DNA from: Brevibacillus invocatus
Lineage (GTDB): Bacteria > Bacillota > Bacilli > Brevibacillales > Brevibacillaceae
Reading direction: 5' to 3'
Assembly: GCF_003710915.1 (NCBI RefSeq)
Contig: NZ_RHHR01000003.1
Location: forward strand, 62,001-126,000
DNA: 64,000 nt
The position numbers were made by a program, and so were the translations under genes. The stretch's first letter is position 1. Each line of letters starts with the position of its first letter. This document shows, piece by piece, positions 36,922-44,332 of this stretch. The notes under the pieces were generated by a model. That model did not search any database and had not been told where the DNA came from. It saw only the letters and a program-made list of their open reading frames with translations.

Positions 36922-37890
36922 TTAAACACTCAGCCAACAACGTGAGCGATGATTTTCGCCCACAGCTACCAGCTCTGGCATCTCTTGTCGGCAACGGTCA
37001 ACCGCCTGCTCGCAGCGAGGGGCAAACCGGCATCCGGTTGTAAGGGAACCTGGAATTGGTACATTTCCCGGAATGGAGTAAAGTCTCTCTTGGGATTCTT
37101 CCAGCTTGGGCAGGGAGTTTAACAAGCCAATCGTATAGGGGTGCTTGGGCTCCTTTAGAATCGTTCGAACATCGCCTTCCTCGATCACTTTGCCAGCGTA
37201 CATAACCACGACGCGATGGCACATCTGCGCGACGACACCCAGGTCATGCGTGATCAGCAAAACAGCAGTGTCTGCATCCCGATTCAACTGTCTCATCAGA
37301 TCCAGGATTTGCGCCTGGATCGTCACATCCAGTGCGGTAGTAGGCTCGTCTGCAATCAACAGCTCAGGGTTGCAAGCCATTGCCATCGCAATCATGACGC
37401 GCTGGCGCATGCCACCTGACAACTGGTGGGGGTACTCATCTACTATCGCTTCTGCGCGCGGGATTCCTACCTTTTTCAACATCTCTATCGCTCGTTGCCT
37501 CGACTCTTTTTTACTAGCTTTCGTATGTATTCGGACAGCTTCGCCGATCTGATCGCCAATCGTAAACACGGGATTCAGCGAGGTCATCGGCTCTTGGAAG
37601 ATCATCGCGATTTCATTACCGCGAATCTCTCGCATTCTTTTTTCACTCGCAGTAACCAGATCTTCCCCTTTAAAACGAATCGTTCCTCCTACGATTTTGC
37701 CGGGAGGATTGGGGACGAGCTTCATGATAGACAGGGAGGTCACACTTTTTCCGCAACCGGATTCCCCTACGATGCCCACCACTTCACCTTTATGTACCTT
37801 GATCGAAACGCCATCTACCGCTGGAATCTGACCTCGGTCTGTGAAGAAGTGCGTTTGCAGGTTTTCAATATGAAGGACTGGCTGAGACAC
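36922..37890 (-). CDS. appD: Oligopeptide ABC transporter ATPase (AppD-like)
   Basis: ATP-binding subunit, OppD/DppD type. Walker A GESGCGKS (about 43-50), Q-loop [12 protein letters not shown], signature [14 protein letters not shown], Walker [13 protein letters not shown] and the C-terminal [14 protein letters not shown] cysteine region are all present. The start is probably GTG at 37890 with GAGAGG 8 bases upstream; an ATG ten codons earlier (37920) is an alternative. First gene of the operon, with a good sigma-A promoter upstream at 37942-37970. Confidence 0.92.
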   Translation of the reverse strand: MSQPVLHIENLQTHFFTDRGQIPAVDGVSIKVHKGEVVGIVGESGCGKSVTSLSIMKLVPNPPGKIVGGTIRFKGEDLVTASEKRMREIRGNEIAMIFQEPMTSLNPVFTIGDQIGEAVRIHTKASKKESRQRAIEMLKKVGIPRAEAIVDEYPHQLSGGMRQRVMIAMAMACNPELLIADEPTTALDVTIQAQILDLMRQLNRDADTAVLLITHDLGVVAQMCHRVVVMYAGKVIEEGDVRTILKEPKHPYTIGLLNSLPKLEESQERLYSIPGNVPIPGSLTTGCRFAPRCEQAVDRCRQEMPELVAVGENHRSRCWLSV

Positions 37891-37941
37891 ACGGCGCACC
37901 TCTCTTATCGTTATATTCATACCTTTTACAATATTACTGAC

Positions 37942-37970
37942 ATTATGCCATTTGTTCTATATTTTGGCAA
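37942..37970 (-). promoter_or_regulatory. Sigma-A promoter of the app operon
   Basis: Minus-strand TTGCCA, 17-base spacer, CATAAT, 52 bases upstream of the appD start. The DNA just upstream (about 37971-38045) is very AT-rich, suitable for a regulator such as CodY, but no good AATTTTCWGAAAATT match is visible. Confidence 0.7.
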
Positions 37971-38092
37971 TAATTAAATTTCTCAATAATTATTTTTTTA
38001 TAAATTTTTTAACTAGTCATAATTATTAATTTTCCCTTTCATAAATTTGCTGATTTTCGTTGAATTACATGACTTTCTCGTACCAAGCAACG

Positions 38093-38121
38093 AAAAAAAG
38101 ACCTGTCGAAACAGGTCTTTC
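38093..38121 (-). terminator. Terminator of the gpr-spoIIP-yqxA unit
   Basis: Stem AAAGACCTGT-ttcg-ACAGGTCTTT followed by a run of T residues on the minus strand, about 46 bases after the yqxA stop. Confidence 0.9.
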
Positions 38122-38166
38122 GTCGCTATACCTTTCTTCCTAGTATCCATTTAATGGCAAACCATT

Positions 38167-38475
38167 TCATGGTTCAAAGAAGGCCCCCACCCACTCCACA
38201 AATACCTTTGCACCGCTTTTGATCGTACTTCCCAGATTCGTTCCCATACTGCTCATGTAATTAACGATCTGGTCGGGGTTAGCCGTTTGCACCTGCTTGC
38301 CCATCACTGCGATTTCCATCTGGCCTTCCTCGACCTTTTTGATATAGAACGTTTGCGGCTGTTGTTCTGGCAACCCGCTCACCTTGGATATCCCTCTCTC
38401 TGCCGTCTGCAATCCAATCACGACCCCGACCAGCAAGATCATCAACAAACCCGTCAGTTTCACCGTCACATTCAT
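38167..38475 (-). CDS. yqxA: YqxA-like small membrane protein (DUF3679)
   Basis: A 102-residue protein with one N-terminal hydrophobic helix (about 6-24, LTGLLMILLVGVVIGLQTA) and a hydrophilic remainder containing EEGQMEIAVMGKQV. It occupies the exact position of B. subtilis yqxA, right after spoIIP, and matches its size and architecture. The ATG at 38475 lies 7 bases after the spoIIP stop with GAGGTG upstream. Function unknown; expression together with spoIIP suggests a sporulation role. Confidence 0.82.
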   Translation of the reverse strand: MNVTVKLTGLLMILLVGVVIGLQTAERGISKVSGLPEQQPQTFYIKKVEEGQMEIAVMGKQVQTANPDQIVNYMSSMGTNLGSTIKSGAKVFVEWVGAFFEP

Positions 38476-38481
38476 ACCCGC

Positions 38482-39675
38482 TCACCTCTTCTCCGGTTCT
38501 TCAGCAACCGGATTCGCCACTTTTTCTGCTTTGAGGTAATACGCTGCGAATACATCAGCCAAAGCTTCGGCAGTATTCAAGCTTTCCTCCAAGGTGTTGT
38601 CTGTACCACCTATTTCCATTAACAGGCTTCCCGGAGATATGGACTGGTTATACTCGCCATGATCTGTTTTTGCGCCTTTTTCCATCACGCCTCTTGAAAG
38701 GTCCGGATACATTTCTTCCATCAGCTTGTGCAGCTCCGTGGCGAATGCTTCGTTCTTCTGATGGTTCTTGTTGCGCTTCCCGATGACGAACATGACGCGT
38801 GCGTAGGTTTTTCCTTTGATCGTTGCGGTTGTTTGATCACGAGGTGCAGTATCCCGGTGTAAATCGAAGAAGTAATGCAGATCGCGATTTTCCTGTGCGG
38901 CCGTTTTTATGACTTGCAGAGACTGAGCGTAAGAAAGCGCGTAATCCATTTTCTTGTTCAAAAGATCCTGGTAGATGTCATGGTCGCTCACATCCGAGCC
39001 GACTCCTCTTTCATTCAGCGCTTCGGAGAGTCGCTTGCTTATCATAGAAATGTTGCGTGTCGGATGGTCCAGTGAACTTCCGACGTACTTGGTCTCGCTA
39101 GTCCACGACTCCCTGTTGTGAGAGGTATAGACATACACCACTTTTTTACCGGAAGGAGCAGGTGTTGCCTTCGGTGGATTTTTCTCATCGTCTGGCTTGG
39201 TTTCCGGTTGCGCGGCTTCCGGTGCCTTCTCATCTGTTGGAGATGGAAGCGGCTCGGCTTGCGAAGCATCAATCACCTGTTTCGGATGAGGTGGATACTC
39301 CACGTATAAATCCGATAACCGCGCACCTTTCCCTTCGACGATAAAGCGCGCATCGTCCATTGTTACCATTCCCGGGAGTTCTCTTCCCAGCAAGCTGCGC
39401 AAATCCCCCGGGTGGATACTGGTCGCCAGTTCAAACAAGAAACCTGTTACACTGTCGGGAGGTCGATCTCCCTGTACCGTCTCATTCAATCTGGGAATCT
39501 CCTGACCCATCCACGTCAAAAACGCGAGGCTGGAAATCTGCGAGGCAGCCTGCTGAATCGTGGTTGAGGCGATATTGATTCGGTTGTTGCTCAGGGCAAA
39601 AACACCCGTAAGCAAGAACAAAAATGCGGTAATGAAGGAAAGGACCACAAATTGGCGCTGTATGAGGGCAGCCAT
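38482..39675 (-). CDS. spoIIP: Stage II sporulation protein P (amidase/endopeptidase)
   Basis: SpoIIP degrades septal peptidoglycan with SpoIID and SpoIIM during engulfment. The 397-residue protein has an N-terminal transmembrane anchor (about 11-30) and an acidic/Pro-rich linker (about 140-185). The zinc amidase domain has YTSHNRESW (about 190-198), YFFDLHRDT (about 268-276) and LLMEIGGTDNTLEES near the end, holding the probable zinc ligands and catalytic Glu. The ATG at 39675 is spaced 8 bases from GAGGAG and is preferred over the GTG three codons earlier. Follows gpr, conserved order. Confidence 0.94.
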   Translation of the reverse strand: MAALIQRQFVVLSFITAFLFLLTGVFALSNNRINIASTTIQQAASQISSLAFLTWMGQEIPRLNETVQGDRPPDSVTGFLFELATSIHPGDLRSLLGRELPGMVTMDDARFIVEGKGARLSDLYVEYPPHPKQVIDASQAEPLPSPTDEKAPEAAQPETKPDDEKNPPKATPAPSGKKVVYVYTSHNRESWTSETKYVGSSLDHPTRNISMISKRLSEALNERGVGSDVSDHDIYQDLLNKKMDYALSYAQSLQVIKTAAQENRDLHYFFDLHRDTAPRDQTTATIKGKTYARVMFVIGKRNKNHQKNEAFATELHKLMEEMYPDLSRGVMEKGAKTDHGEYNQSISPGSLLMEIGGTDNTLEESLNTAEALADVFAAYYLKAEKVANPVAEEPEKR

Positions 39676-39822
39676 CTGTCTCACTCCTCTGGCTGTATCA
39701 TTGACAGCGGATCGCTCATTGCTCTTCCGCTTGTCTATGCTTTAGCCTATGAAGGTCATAGAGACGATAGAACCCTCTTTTCTAGCTTTTCTCTCAAAAT
39801 CTTACTCCGCTTTTTCAAAACG

Positions 39823-40923
39823 CTAGTGAGTGTATGAAGCGCTGTTTTCTTCGTCCACAGCTCTGTGCAGGGAACGGTTCAGTCCCGTCGCAATCACATT
39901 TGCAACGCCTTCGATAAATTCGTCCACTTCCTTGGGCGTGACGACCAGGTCCTGTCCGAGCGGACGCAGCACTTCGTGAATCAGTTGACGCTTTTCTTCT
40001 TCCGGCAGCGAACCTACCAGACCCATGAAGGTCTTCCGCGATTCCATATCAGGAAGGTCTTCTTCTGTATACGGTTCCTTTCGTTCCGGCAGTGTACTCA
40101 TGGCAAGCTTGTTGAATGCCCGCTTGCTCTCTTGCATGGATTGACCAAAATGGCCGAGCAGGTACGTAATCGCATCATTGACAATGGTAGAAGCAAACAC
40201 GACTGTCGGCACCCCGATGGCAATGACCGGAACACCTAGAGATTCCTTGTCGAGTGCTTTGCGCTTGTTGCCTACCCCAGACCCCGGATGAATGCCTGTA
40301 TCCGAAATTTGAATGGTGGTATTAACCCGGTGCAAAGCACGGGAGGCAAGCGCATCTACACAAATCACGAAATCCGGTTTGCTTTTTTCAACGACGCCAA
40401 AGACGATCTCACTCGTTTCGATCCCGGTAATCCCTAACACGCCCGGCGAGAGTGCGCTAACCTCCCGATATCCGTCACCCACGGTTTCTGGGGCAATTTG
40501 ATACAGATGCCGCGTCACCAGCAGATTTTCTACAACGAGCGGGCCTAGAGCATCCGGTGTGACATTCCAGTTTCCAAGTCCGACGACCAGTGCCTTTTTG
40601 TCTTCCGTAATGCCCAGCTTTTGCAGAAAGTCGGCAAACTCCACTGCAAAGCGTTTTGTCACCTGCTCTTCAATCGAGGTATCATTATCGCGCAGCTTGG
40701 GGACCTCAATCGTCAGATAATGGCCAGGCAGCTTTCCCAACTGCCTGCCAGCCTCCTCAGTCTGCACGTGCAGGCGGGTGACTTGAATGCCAGGCTCACT
40801 GTCGTCCGCTTGCAGCCAAACACCTGAAATGCTGCTTTCATTTTGCTGTTGCGCCAGCTCATGTGCTTCCACTGCAAGATCGGTTCGTATTGAATAGCCT
40901 GACAGATCAATGTTGTGTTCCAT
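39823..40923 (-). CDS. gpr: Germination protease GPR
   Basis: Self-processing aspartic-type protease (A25) that degrades small acid-soluble spore proteins at germination; made as a zymogen in the forespore. From 40923 the protein has 366 residues with the start MEHNIDLSGYSIRTDLAVEA (propeptide then mature N-terminus). It contains VVGLGNWNVTPDALGP (about 120-135), ETSEIVFG and DALASRALHRVN (about 186-197), all strongly GPR-like. The ATG at 40923 follows AAGGAGG; the frame runs to 41049 through the repeat region, which is not coding. A sigma-F/G-like promoter lies upstream. Confidence 0.95.
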   Translation of the reverse strand: MEHNIDLSGYSIRTDLAVEAHELAQQQNESSISGVWLQADDSEPGIQVTRLHVQTEEAGRQLGKLPGHYLTIEVPKLRDNDTSIEEQVTKRFAVEFADFLQKLGITEDKKALVVGLGNWNVTPDALGPLVVENLLVTRHLYQIAPETVGDGYREVSALSPGVLGITGIETSEIVFGVVEKSKPDFVICVDALASRALHRVNTTIQISDTGIHPGSGVGNKRKALDKESLGVPVIAIGVPTVVFASTIVNDAITYLLGHFGQSMQESKRAFNKLAMSTLPERKEPYTEEDLPDMESRKTFMGLVGSLPEEEKRQLIHEVLRPLGQDLVVTPKEVDEFIEGVANVIATGLNRSLHRAVDEENSASYTH

Positions 40924-40953
40924 TTCTCCTTGGCCTCCTTCTTTCGTCTCTGA

Positions 40954-41020
40954 GAAAAACGTCTCGACGTTTTTCATAAAATTTAGATGCGACCACTTGC
41001 GGTCAAGTGTGACCATTTTG
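40954..41020 (-). repeat. Hairpin-rich dispersed repeat, copy 2 (gpr leader)
   Basis: On the minus strand: CAAAATGG, then CACTTG-accg-CAAGTG and GAAAAACGTCGAGACGTTTTTC, matching copy 1 at 28294-28367 in inverted orientation. The CCATTTTG arm of copy 1 is missing here, and the middle hairpin pairs differently. It lies between the candidate gpr promoter and the gpr ribosome site. Confidence 0.75.
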
Positions 41021-41030
41021 TTCCTGCTAC

Positions 41031-41059
41031 TAGGGTGCTTGAATCCCACAATTTTATTC
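41031..41059 (-). promoter_or_regulatory. Candidate forespore (sigma-F/G) promoter of gpr
   Basis: Minus-strand GAATA, 17 bases, CACCCTA, close to the sigma-G pattern GHATR-N17/18-CATNMTA (one mismatch in the -10). Forespore expression is what the known function of gpr requires. Confidence 0.45.
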
Positions 41060-41071
41060 CAAATCCTCTTC

Positions 41072-41100
41072 TTGCAAATGGGTACTGTGCATGCTAGAAT
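41072..41100 (+). promoter_or_regulatory. Sigma-A promoter of rpsT
   Basis: TTGCAA, 17-base spacer, TAGAAT, about 45 bases upstream of the rpsT start. It overlaps the region just upstream of the divergent gpr promoter. Confidence 0.7.
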
Positions 41101-41150
41101 TACTTTGTTGTATGACTGTATGTCTATGGTCGTCTAAGGAGGTGACACAC

Positions 41151-41426
41151 ATGCCAAACATTAAATCCGCGATCAAGCGCACCAAAACAATTGAAAAGCG
41201 CCGCGCACACCGTGCTTCTCAAAAGTCTGATCTGCGCACTTCCCTGAAGAACTTTGAGAAAGCCGTGGCTGCTTCCGATGTAGCATTGGCTAAATCGACT
41301 CTTCTGGTGGCTGTGAAAAAGCTGGACAAGGCCGCTTCGAAAGGTCTCATTCATAAAAACGCAGCAAACCGTCAAAAATCCCGTTTGATGAAAAAGCTTA
41401 ACGTTCTGAACGCTCCTGTAGCGTAA
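41151..41426 (+). CDS. rpsT: 30S ribosomal protein bS20
   Basis: Small helical, basic protein (91 residues) that binds 16S rRNA early in 30S assembly. It starts [20 protein letters not shown] and ends [18 protein letters not shown], with the typical Lys/Ala-rich three-helix pattern. ATG at 41151 with an excellent AAGGAGGTGA. Single gene, divergent from gpr and convergent with holA, with a strong terminator after the stop. Confidence 0.97.
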   Translation: MPNIKSAIKRTKTIEKRRAHRASQKSDLRTSLKNFEKAVAASDVALAKSTLLVAVKKLDKAASKGLIHKNAANRQKSRLMKKLNVLNAPVA

Positions 41427-41442
41427 GAGACCGACGAACAGC

Positions 41443-41474
41443 AAAAACCCGCGAACTCGTTCACGGGTTTTTTT
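41443..41474. terminator. Terminator between rpsT and holA
   Basis: Stem AAACCCGCGAA / TTCACGGGTTT with a 4-base loop and a T tract on the plus strand; the A tract on the left could serve holA too. Confidence 0.88.
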
Positions 41475-41486
41475 CTTTGCCTGCAT

Positions 41487-42521
41487 CTACGCCCTTTGAC
41501 GTTCTTCGTGAGCGCGTGCTATAAACAGCTCCAAGGCCAGCAGCTTGTCTACTTGACCAGACTTGATGCGATAATCCTCTTCGGCTAAAATCCCCAGCAG
41601 TTTCTTTAACGAATCCTCGGAAAAATGTCGTGCCTGTTCCATCGCTTTTTTTACCGCATAAGGATGAATTTTCAGCATCCCCGCTAGCTGCTGCTGTGAA
41701 TAGCCACGCGGTGACCATTGCCTGACGTGCAGAAGCAAGCGGAATTGACGAGCAAACAAAGAGAGCAGCTTGATTGGTTCTTCTCCTGTTTTCATCAGGT
41801 CGTACATCATGCGCATGGCTTTGTCCAGTCTCCCGATCGCGACTTGTTCAATAAGAGCAAACACATCCTGCTCCAGCGTTCGTGAAGACAGCAGCTCAAT
41901 ACTCTGATCAGTAATGGACCCTCCGGCTCCGACATAGAGTGCCAGCTTTTCCAGCTCCTTATCCAGCAGACGCAATTCGCCACCGACTCTCGCCACCAGC
42001 TTGATCGCCTGCTCGCGCTGAATCCTCGCCTGGTACTTCTCAGCCCTGCGCTCTACCCAGCTGTAGAGATCCACGTCCTTCATCAGCGGAAAAGAAATCA
42101 TCTTTGCTTTTTGCTGCAAGCTCTTGACCAGCTTCTTGCGTTCGTCCAGCTTTTCCGAATCCGTATGCAGGATCAAGCTGGAGTATGCAGGTGGATTTTG
42201 CATGTATGTGAGCAGACTGTCCGGATTACTTTCCACTTTTGCTGGTGACTTGCTCCCGGTCAGAAAGTAAGCTTGTCTGGCAATAACAAGCCGATGCTCT
42301 CCCATAAAAGGCAGGGTCTCGGCATCCTGCAGAATCTCTTGGAGTGGCGTCTCCGAACAATCGTATATACTTATGTTTAAATCGTTGAACGCGGGGTCAA
42401 CCATCTCTCGTCTGGCCAGTGCCATGAATTCTTCTGCAAGAAAGGACTCTGGTCCATAGAGGACGTAGATTGGCGCAAACTGTTTTTGTCTGATTTCCCT
42501 TATGGCCGATAGTAACGGCAT
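41487..42521 (-). CDS. holA: DNA polymerase III subunit delta
   Basis: Clamp-loader delta subunit that opens the sliding clamp. The 344-residue protein starts PLLSAIREIRQKQFAPIYVLYGPESFLAEE, with the AAA-like N-terminal fold and the clamp-binding hydrophobic patch in PFMGEHRLVIARQAYFL. Helical domains II and III follow, ending LDKLLALELFIARAHEERQRA-like (VDKLLALELFIARAHEE). The start at 42521 has GAAGGAG; upstream codons in the frame are non-coding DNA that includes a terminator. Convergent with rpsT. Confidence 0.93.
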   Translation of the reverse strand: MPLLSAIREIRQKQFAPIYVLYGPESFLAEEFMALARREMVDPAFNDLNISIYDCSETPLQEILQDAETLPFMGEHRLVIARQAYFLTGSKSPAKVESNPDSLLTYMQNPPAYSSLILHTDSEKLDERKKLVKSLQQKAKMISFPLMKDVDLYSWVERRAEKYQARIQREQAIKLVARVGGELRLLDKELEKLALYVGAGGSITDQSIELLSSRTLEQDVFALIEQVAIGRLDKAMRMMYDLMKTGEEPIKLLSLFARQFRLLLHVRQWSPRGYSQQQLAGMLKIHPYAVKKAMEQARHFSEDSLKKLLGILAEEDYRIKSGQVDKLLALELFIARAHEERQRA

Positions 42522-42557
42522 GAAACTCCTTCTCCCCTCATCCTTCTTTCCAGCGTA

Positions 42558-42586
42558 ATTATAACACACGATGTTTCGGGAAAAAG
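42558..42586 (-). promoter_or_regulatory. Promoter of holA
   Basis: Consensus -10 TATAAT on the minus strand 37 bases upstream of the holA start; the -35 is poor and lies in the T tract of the preceding terminator. Confidence 0.5.
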
Positions 42587-42616
42587 AAAAAACCGCCCCT
42601 ATCGGCAGCGGTTTTT
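42581..42616 (-). terminator. Terminator downstream of the second sigma/anti-sigma operon
   Basis: Stem AACCGC...GCGGTT with inner CC/GG pairs followed by TTTTCTTTTT on the minus strand. The 158 bases between it and the anti-sigma stop hold an imperfect inverted repeat (GTTTGGGG / CCCCCAAC) but no gene. Confidence 0.8.
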
Positions 42617-42774
42617 CATCCTTTGGCACCTCTATGTAAACGTTGGGGGAAGAGCCCCGGGATTCATCCTCCCCAAACGGTAAGCAGGGGGTGCTTGATA
42701 CTTTACTATACGTAAGAAACCCCTTGCTGGTGCCGGTCCACTGAAGTGAAAGCCACATTTTCACCAAGTGTTAA

Positions 42775-43734
42775 TCAGACTGCGATCGTACGTCCATACT
42801 GACGCTTCGATTCCTTTTTCTCGTCATCGTCATCGTCGTCATCATGGTCGTCATCATCTTCGTCATCTTTATCTTTATTTTTTTCGGATTTTCCTTTGTC
42901 TTCCTTCTTGCTTTCCTTGTCCTCTACCTTACTCTCTTTGCGCATCTCTTTGTCTTTGTCTTTTTCACTCTTGCTGTTGTTGTCATCGTCCGATTTTTCT
43001 TCCAATCCGAACGGAAATGCCGGCGGCTTGGGCTCTCTTGGCACTGGCTTCATTGGAAGAACAACAGGTACCGATTGTGCCGGTGGATTTTGGACTTGCC
43101 TTGGAGGTGTCACCGGTGTTTTGTTCACCGTCTTGGAAGGTGTCTCGACCTTTTGTTGCTTAGGCGGTTGTGTTTTTTCAGTTGCTGGCTTCTCCTCCCC
43201 AACCTCAGTAATGGGCGTAGGATTAGTGCTTGGTTGAGGGGCAGGCGGTCCGATAAAAGCCGGAGGCTCCACAGCCGTTGGAGTAATCGTTGACCCATGA
43301 GTGGCAGGATCATCCTCTTGTTTCCTCGCTTCGTTGCCAACGAGCAGAACGCCAATCAACAAACATGCTGCTACAGCTGTACTACCGATGCGAGCAAACC
43401 AAACTGTCTTGTTTTTCCACTTTTTCGATTCAGAAGGCTGAGACGACGTTCGTTTCACTTCTAGAGTTGGCAGGACTACCTCATTCAGATCAGCCTTGGC
43501 AGCAGGTGTGGCGGCTGCTGATTCCAGCTTCGGCAGGATCGAATCCACGATACTGAACGAGGGGACGACTGGGGGCAGTTGTTCTAATTGTAGAGACACA
43601 CTTTTCAAACGGTTGTACTTCAGCTGCAAGTCGGAATCCTTCTCGAGGAGTGCAAGCAAGGCTGCCTGTTCTTCAGGCGCCAAATCCCCGTCCAAATCAC
43701 GCTGCATCCATTCCCAAATCTCTACGTTGGTCAT
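42775..43734 (-). CDS. Putative membrane anti-sigma factor with long charged tail
   Basis: A 319-residue protein starting inside the stop codon of the ECF sigma gene (TGATG overlap). It has a cytosolic N-terminus of about 110 residues with an anti-sigma-like helical start (IWEWMQRDLDGDLAPEEQAALLALLEKD) but no HxxxCxxC. One transmembrane helix (about 115-132) precedes a Pro/Thr-rich external stretch. The last 75 residues are almost only Asp, Glu, Lys and Ser, with runs such as DDEDDDDHDDDDDDDE. The N-terminal half resembles anti-sigma factors of the DUF3379/RskA kind in architecture only. The acidic tail might bind cations or wall polymers; that is inference. Confidence 0.75.
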   Translation of the reverse strand: MTNVEIWEWMQRDLDGDLAPEEQAALLALLEKDSDLQLKYNRLKSVSLQLEQLPPVVPSFSIVDSILPKLESAAATPAAKADLNEVVLPTLEVKRTSSQPSESKKWKNKTVWFARIGSTAVAACLLIGVLLVGNEARKQEDDPATHGSTITPTAVEPPAFIGPPAPQPSTNPTPITEVGEEKPATEKTQPPKQQKVETPSKTVNKTPVTPPRQVQNPPAQSVPVVLPMKPVPREPKPPAFPFGLEEKSDDDNNSKSEKDKDKEMRKESKVEDKESKKEDKGKSEKNKDKDDEDDDDHDDDDDDDEKKESKRQYGRTIAV

Positions 43735-44279
43735 CAACCGATCCCCCCTTTCTGATAGTCGTACAACAGTTCCTGCAACTGTTGTCTAGCCCGAAACAAA
43801 TAGGACTTTACCGTATTTAACGGCAGATCAAGCGTCTCCGCAATTTCCTGGTAGGAGAAGTCCTCCAGATAACGGAGTACTACGACCAATCGGTACTGCT
43901 TGGGCAGCCTCCCGATGGCTTCCTGGATGTCATTTGACAATCCAGTGAGAAGGATCTCATCTTCTACGTTGTTTCGATCAGGAATAATGAGTTCGTGCTC
44001 GTCTATTGAGACCGTCTCCTTCTTGGTGCGGAACTTATCCATACACACATTGCTCACGATGCGCTGAACCCAGGTCGTGAACTTCGCCTTTTCTTGATAC
44101 GTATCTAATTTGCGATAAATACGAATCAATACTTCCTGGGAGGCATCCAATGCGTCTTGTTCATTCCCTAAAATATAATAAGCGCTGCGGTAAACGGAGT
44201 TCTCAATAGATCGAAGCAGTTGAACAAGCGCCTCATGATCCCCGGACTGCGCTTTCCTGATCAGCTCTGCTTCCTGCAT
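43734..44279 (-). CDS. ECF-type RNA polymerase sigma factor
   Basis: A 181-residue group IV sigma factor. Region 2: YRSAYYILGNEQDALDASQEVLIRIYRKL then KFTTWVQRIVSNVCMDKFR (about 29-85). Region 4: LPKQYRLVVVLRYLEDFSYQEIAETLDLPLNTVKSYLFRARQQL (about 124-167). It resembles SigW/SigE-like RpoE proteins of Firmicutes. ATG at 44279 with GGGGGGAG upstream. An ECF-type promoter sits 19-47 bases upstream, and the overlapping next gene is the likely anti-sigma factor. It is inserted between comEC and holA. Confidence 0.92.
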   Translation of the reverse strand: MQEAELIRKAQSGDHEALVQLLRSIENSVYRSAYYILGNEQDALDASQEVLIRIYRKLDTYQEKAKFTTWVQRIVSNVCMDKFRTKKETVSIDEHELIIPDRNNVEDEILLTGLSNDIQEAIGRLPKQYRLVVVLRYLEDFSYQEIAETLDLPLNTVKSYLFRARQQLQELLYDYQKGGIG

Positions 44280-44297
44280 ATCTTCTTCTCCCCCCTA

Positions 44298-44326
44298 CAG
44301 ACGGGTCGCTGCTAGAAAAGGTTGCA
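44298..44326 (-). promoter_or_regulatory. Candidate autoregulatory ECF promoter
   Basis: Minus-strand TGCAACCTTTT with 17 bases between TGCAAC and CGTCTG, in the 53-base gap between comEC and the sigma gene. The AACC-T-rich -35 and CGTC -10 are typical of ECF self-activated promoters. Confidence 0.6.
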
Positions 44327-44332
44327 ACCTAT

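Noticed and set aside
37971-38045. AT-rich stretch upstream of the app operon as a CodY box or replication origin
   Set aside because: The best 15-base window has about five mismatches to AATTTTCWGAAAATT, and there are no DnaA boxes or iterons.
40924-41049. Upstream extension of the gpr frame
   Set aside because: It would translate the dispersed repeat; the start at 40923 matches the GPR propeptide and has AAGGAGG.
42617-42767. Upstream extension of the holA frame
   Set aside because: The extension would run through a terminator and a -10 box; the real start at 42521 has a proper Shine-Dalgarno site.
42775-43010. GAT/GAC-rich DNA as tandem repeat or CRISPR-like array
   Set aside because: It is the coding sequence of the Asp/Lys-rich tail of the anti-sigma-like protein; units are irregular and there are no spacers.
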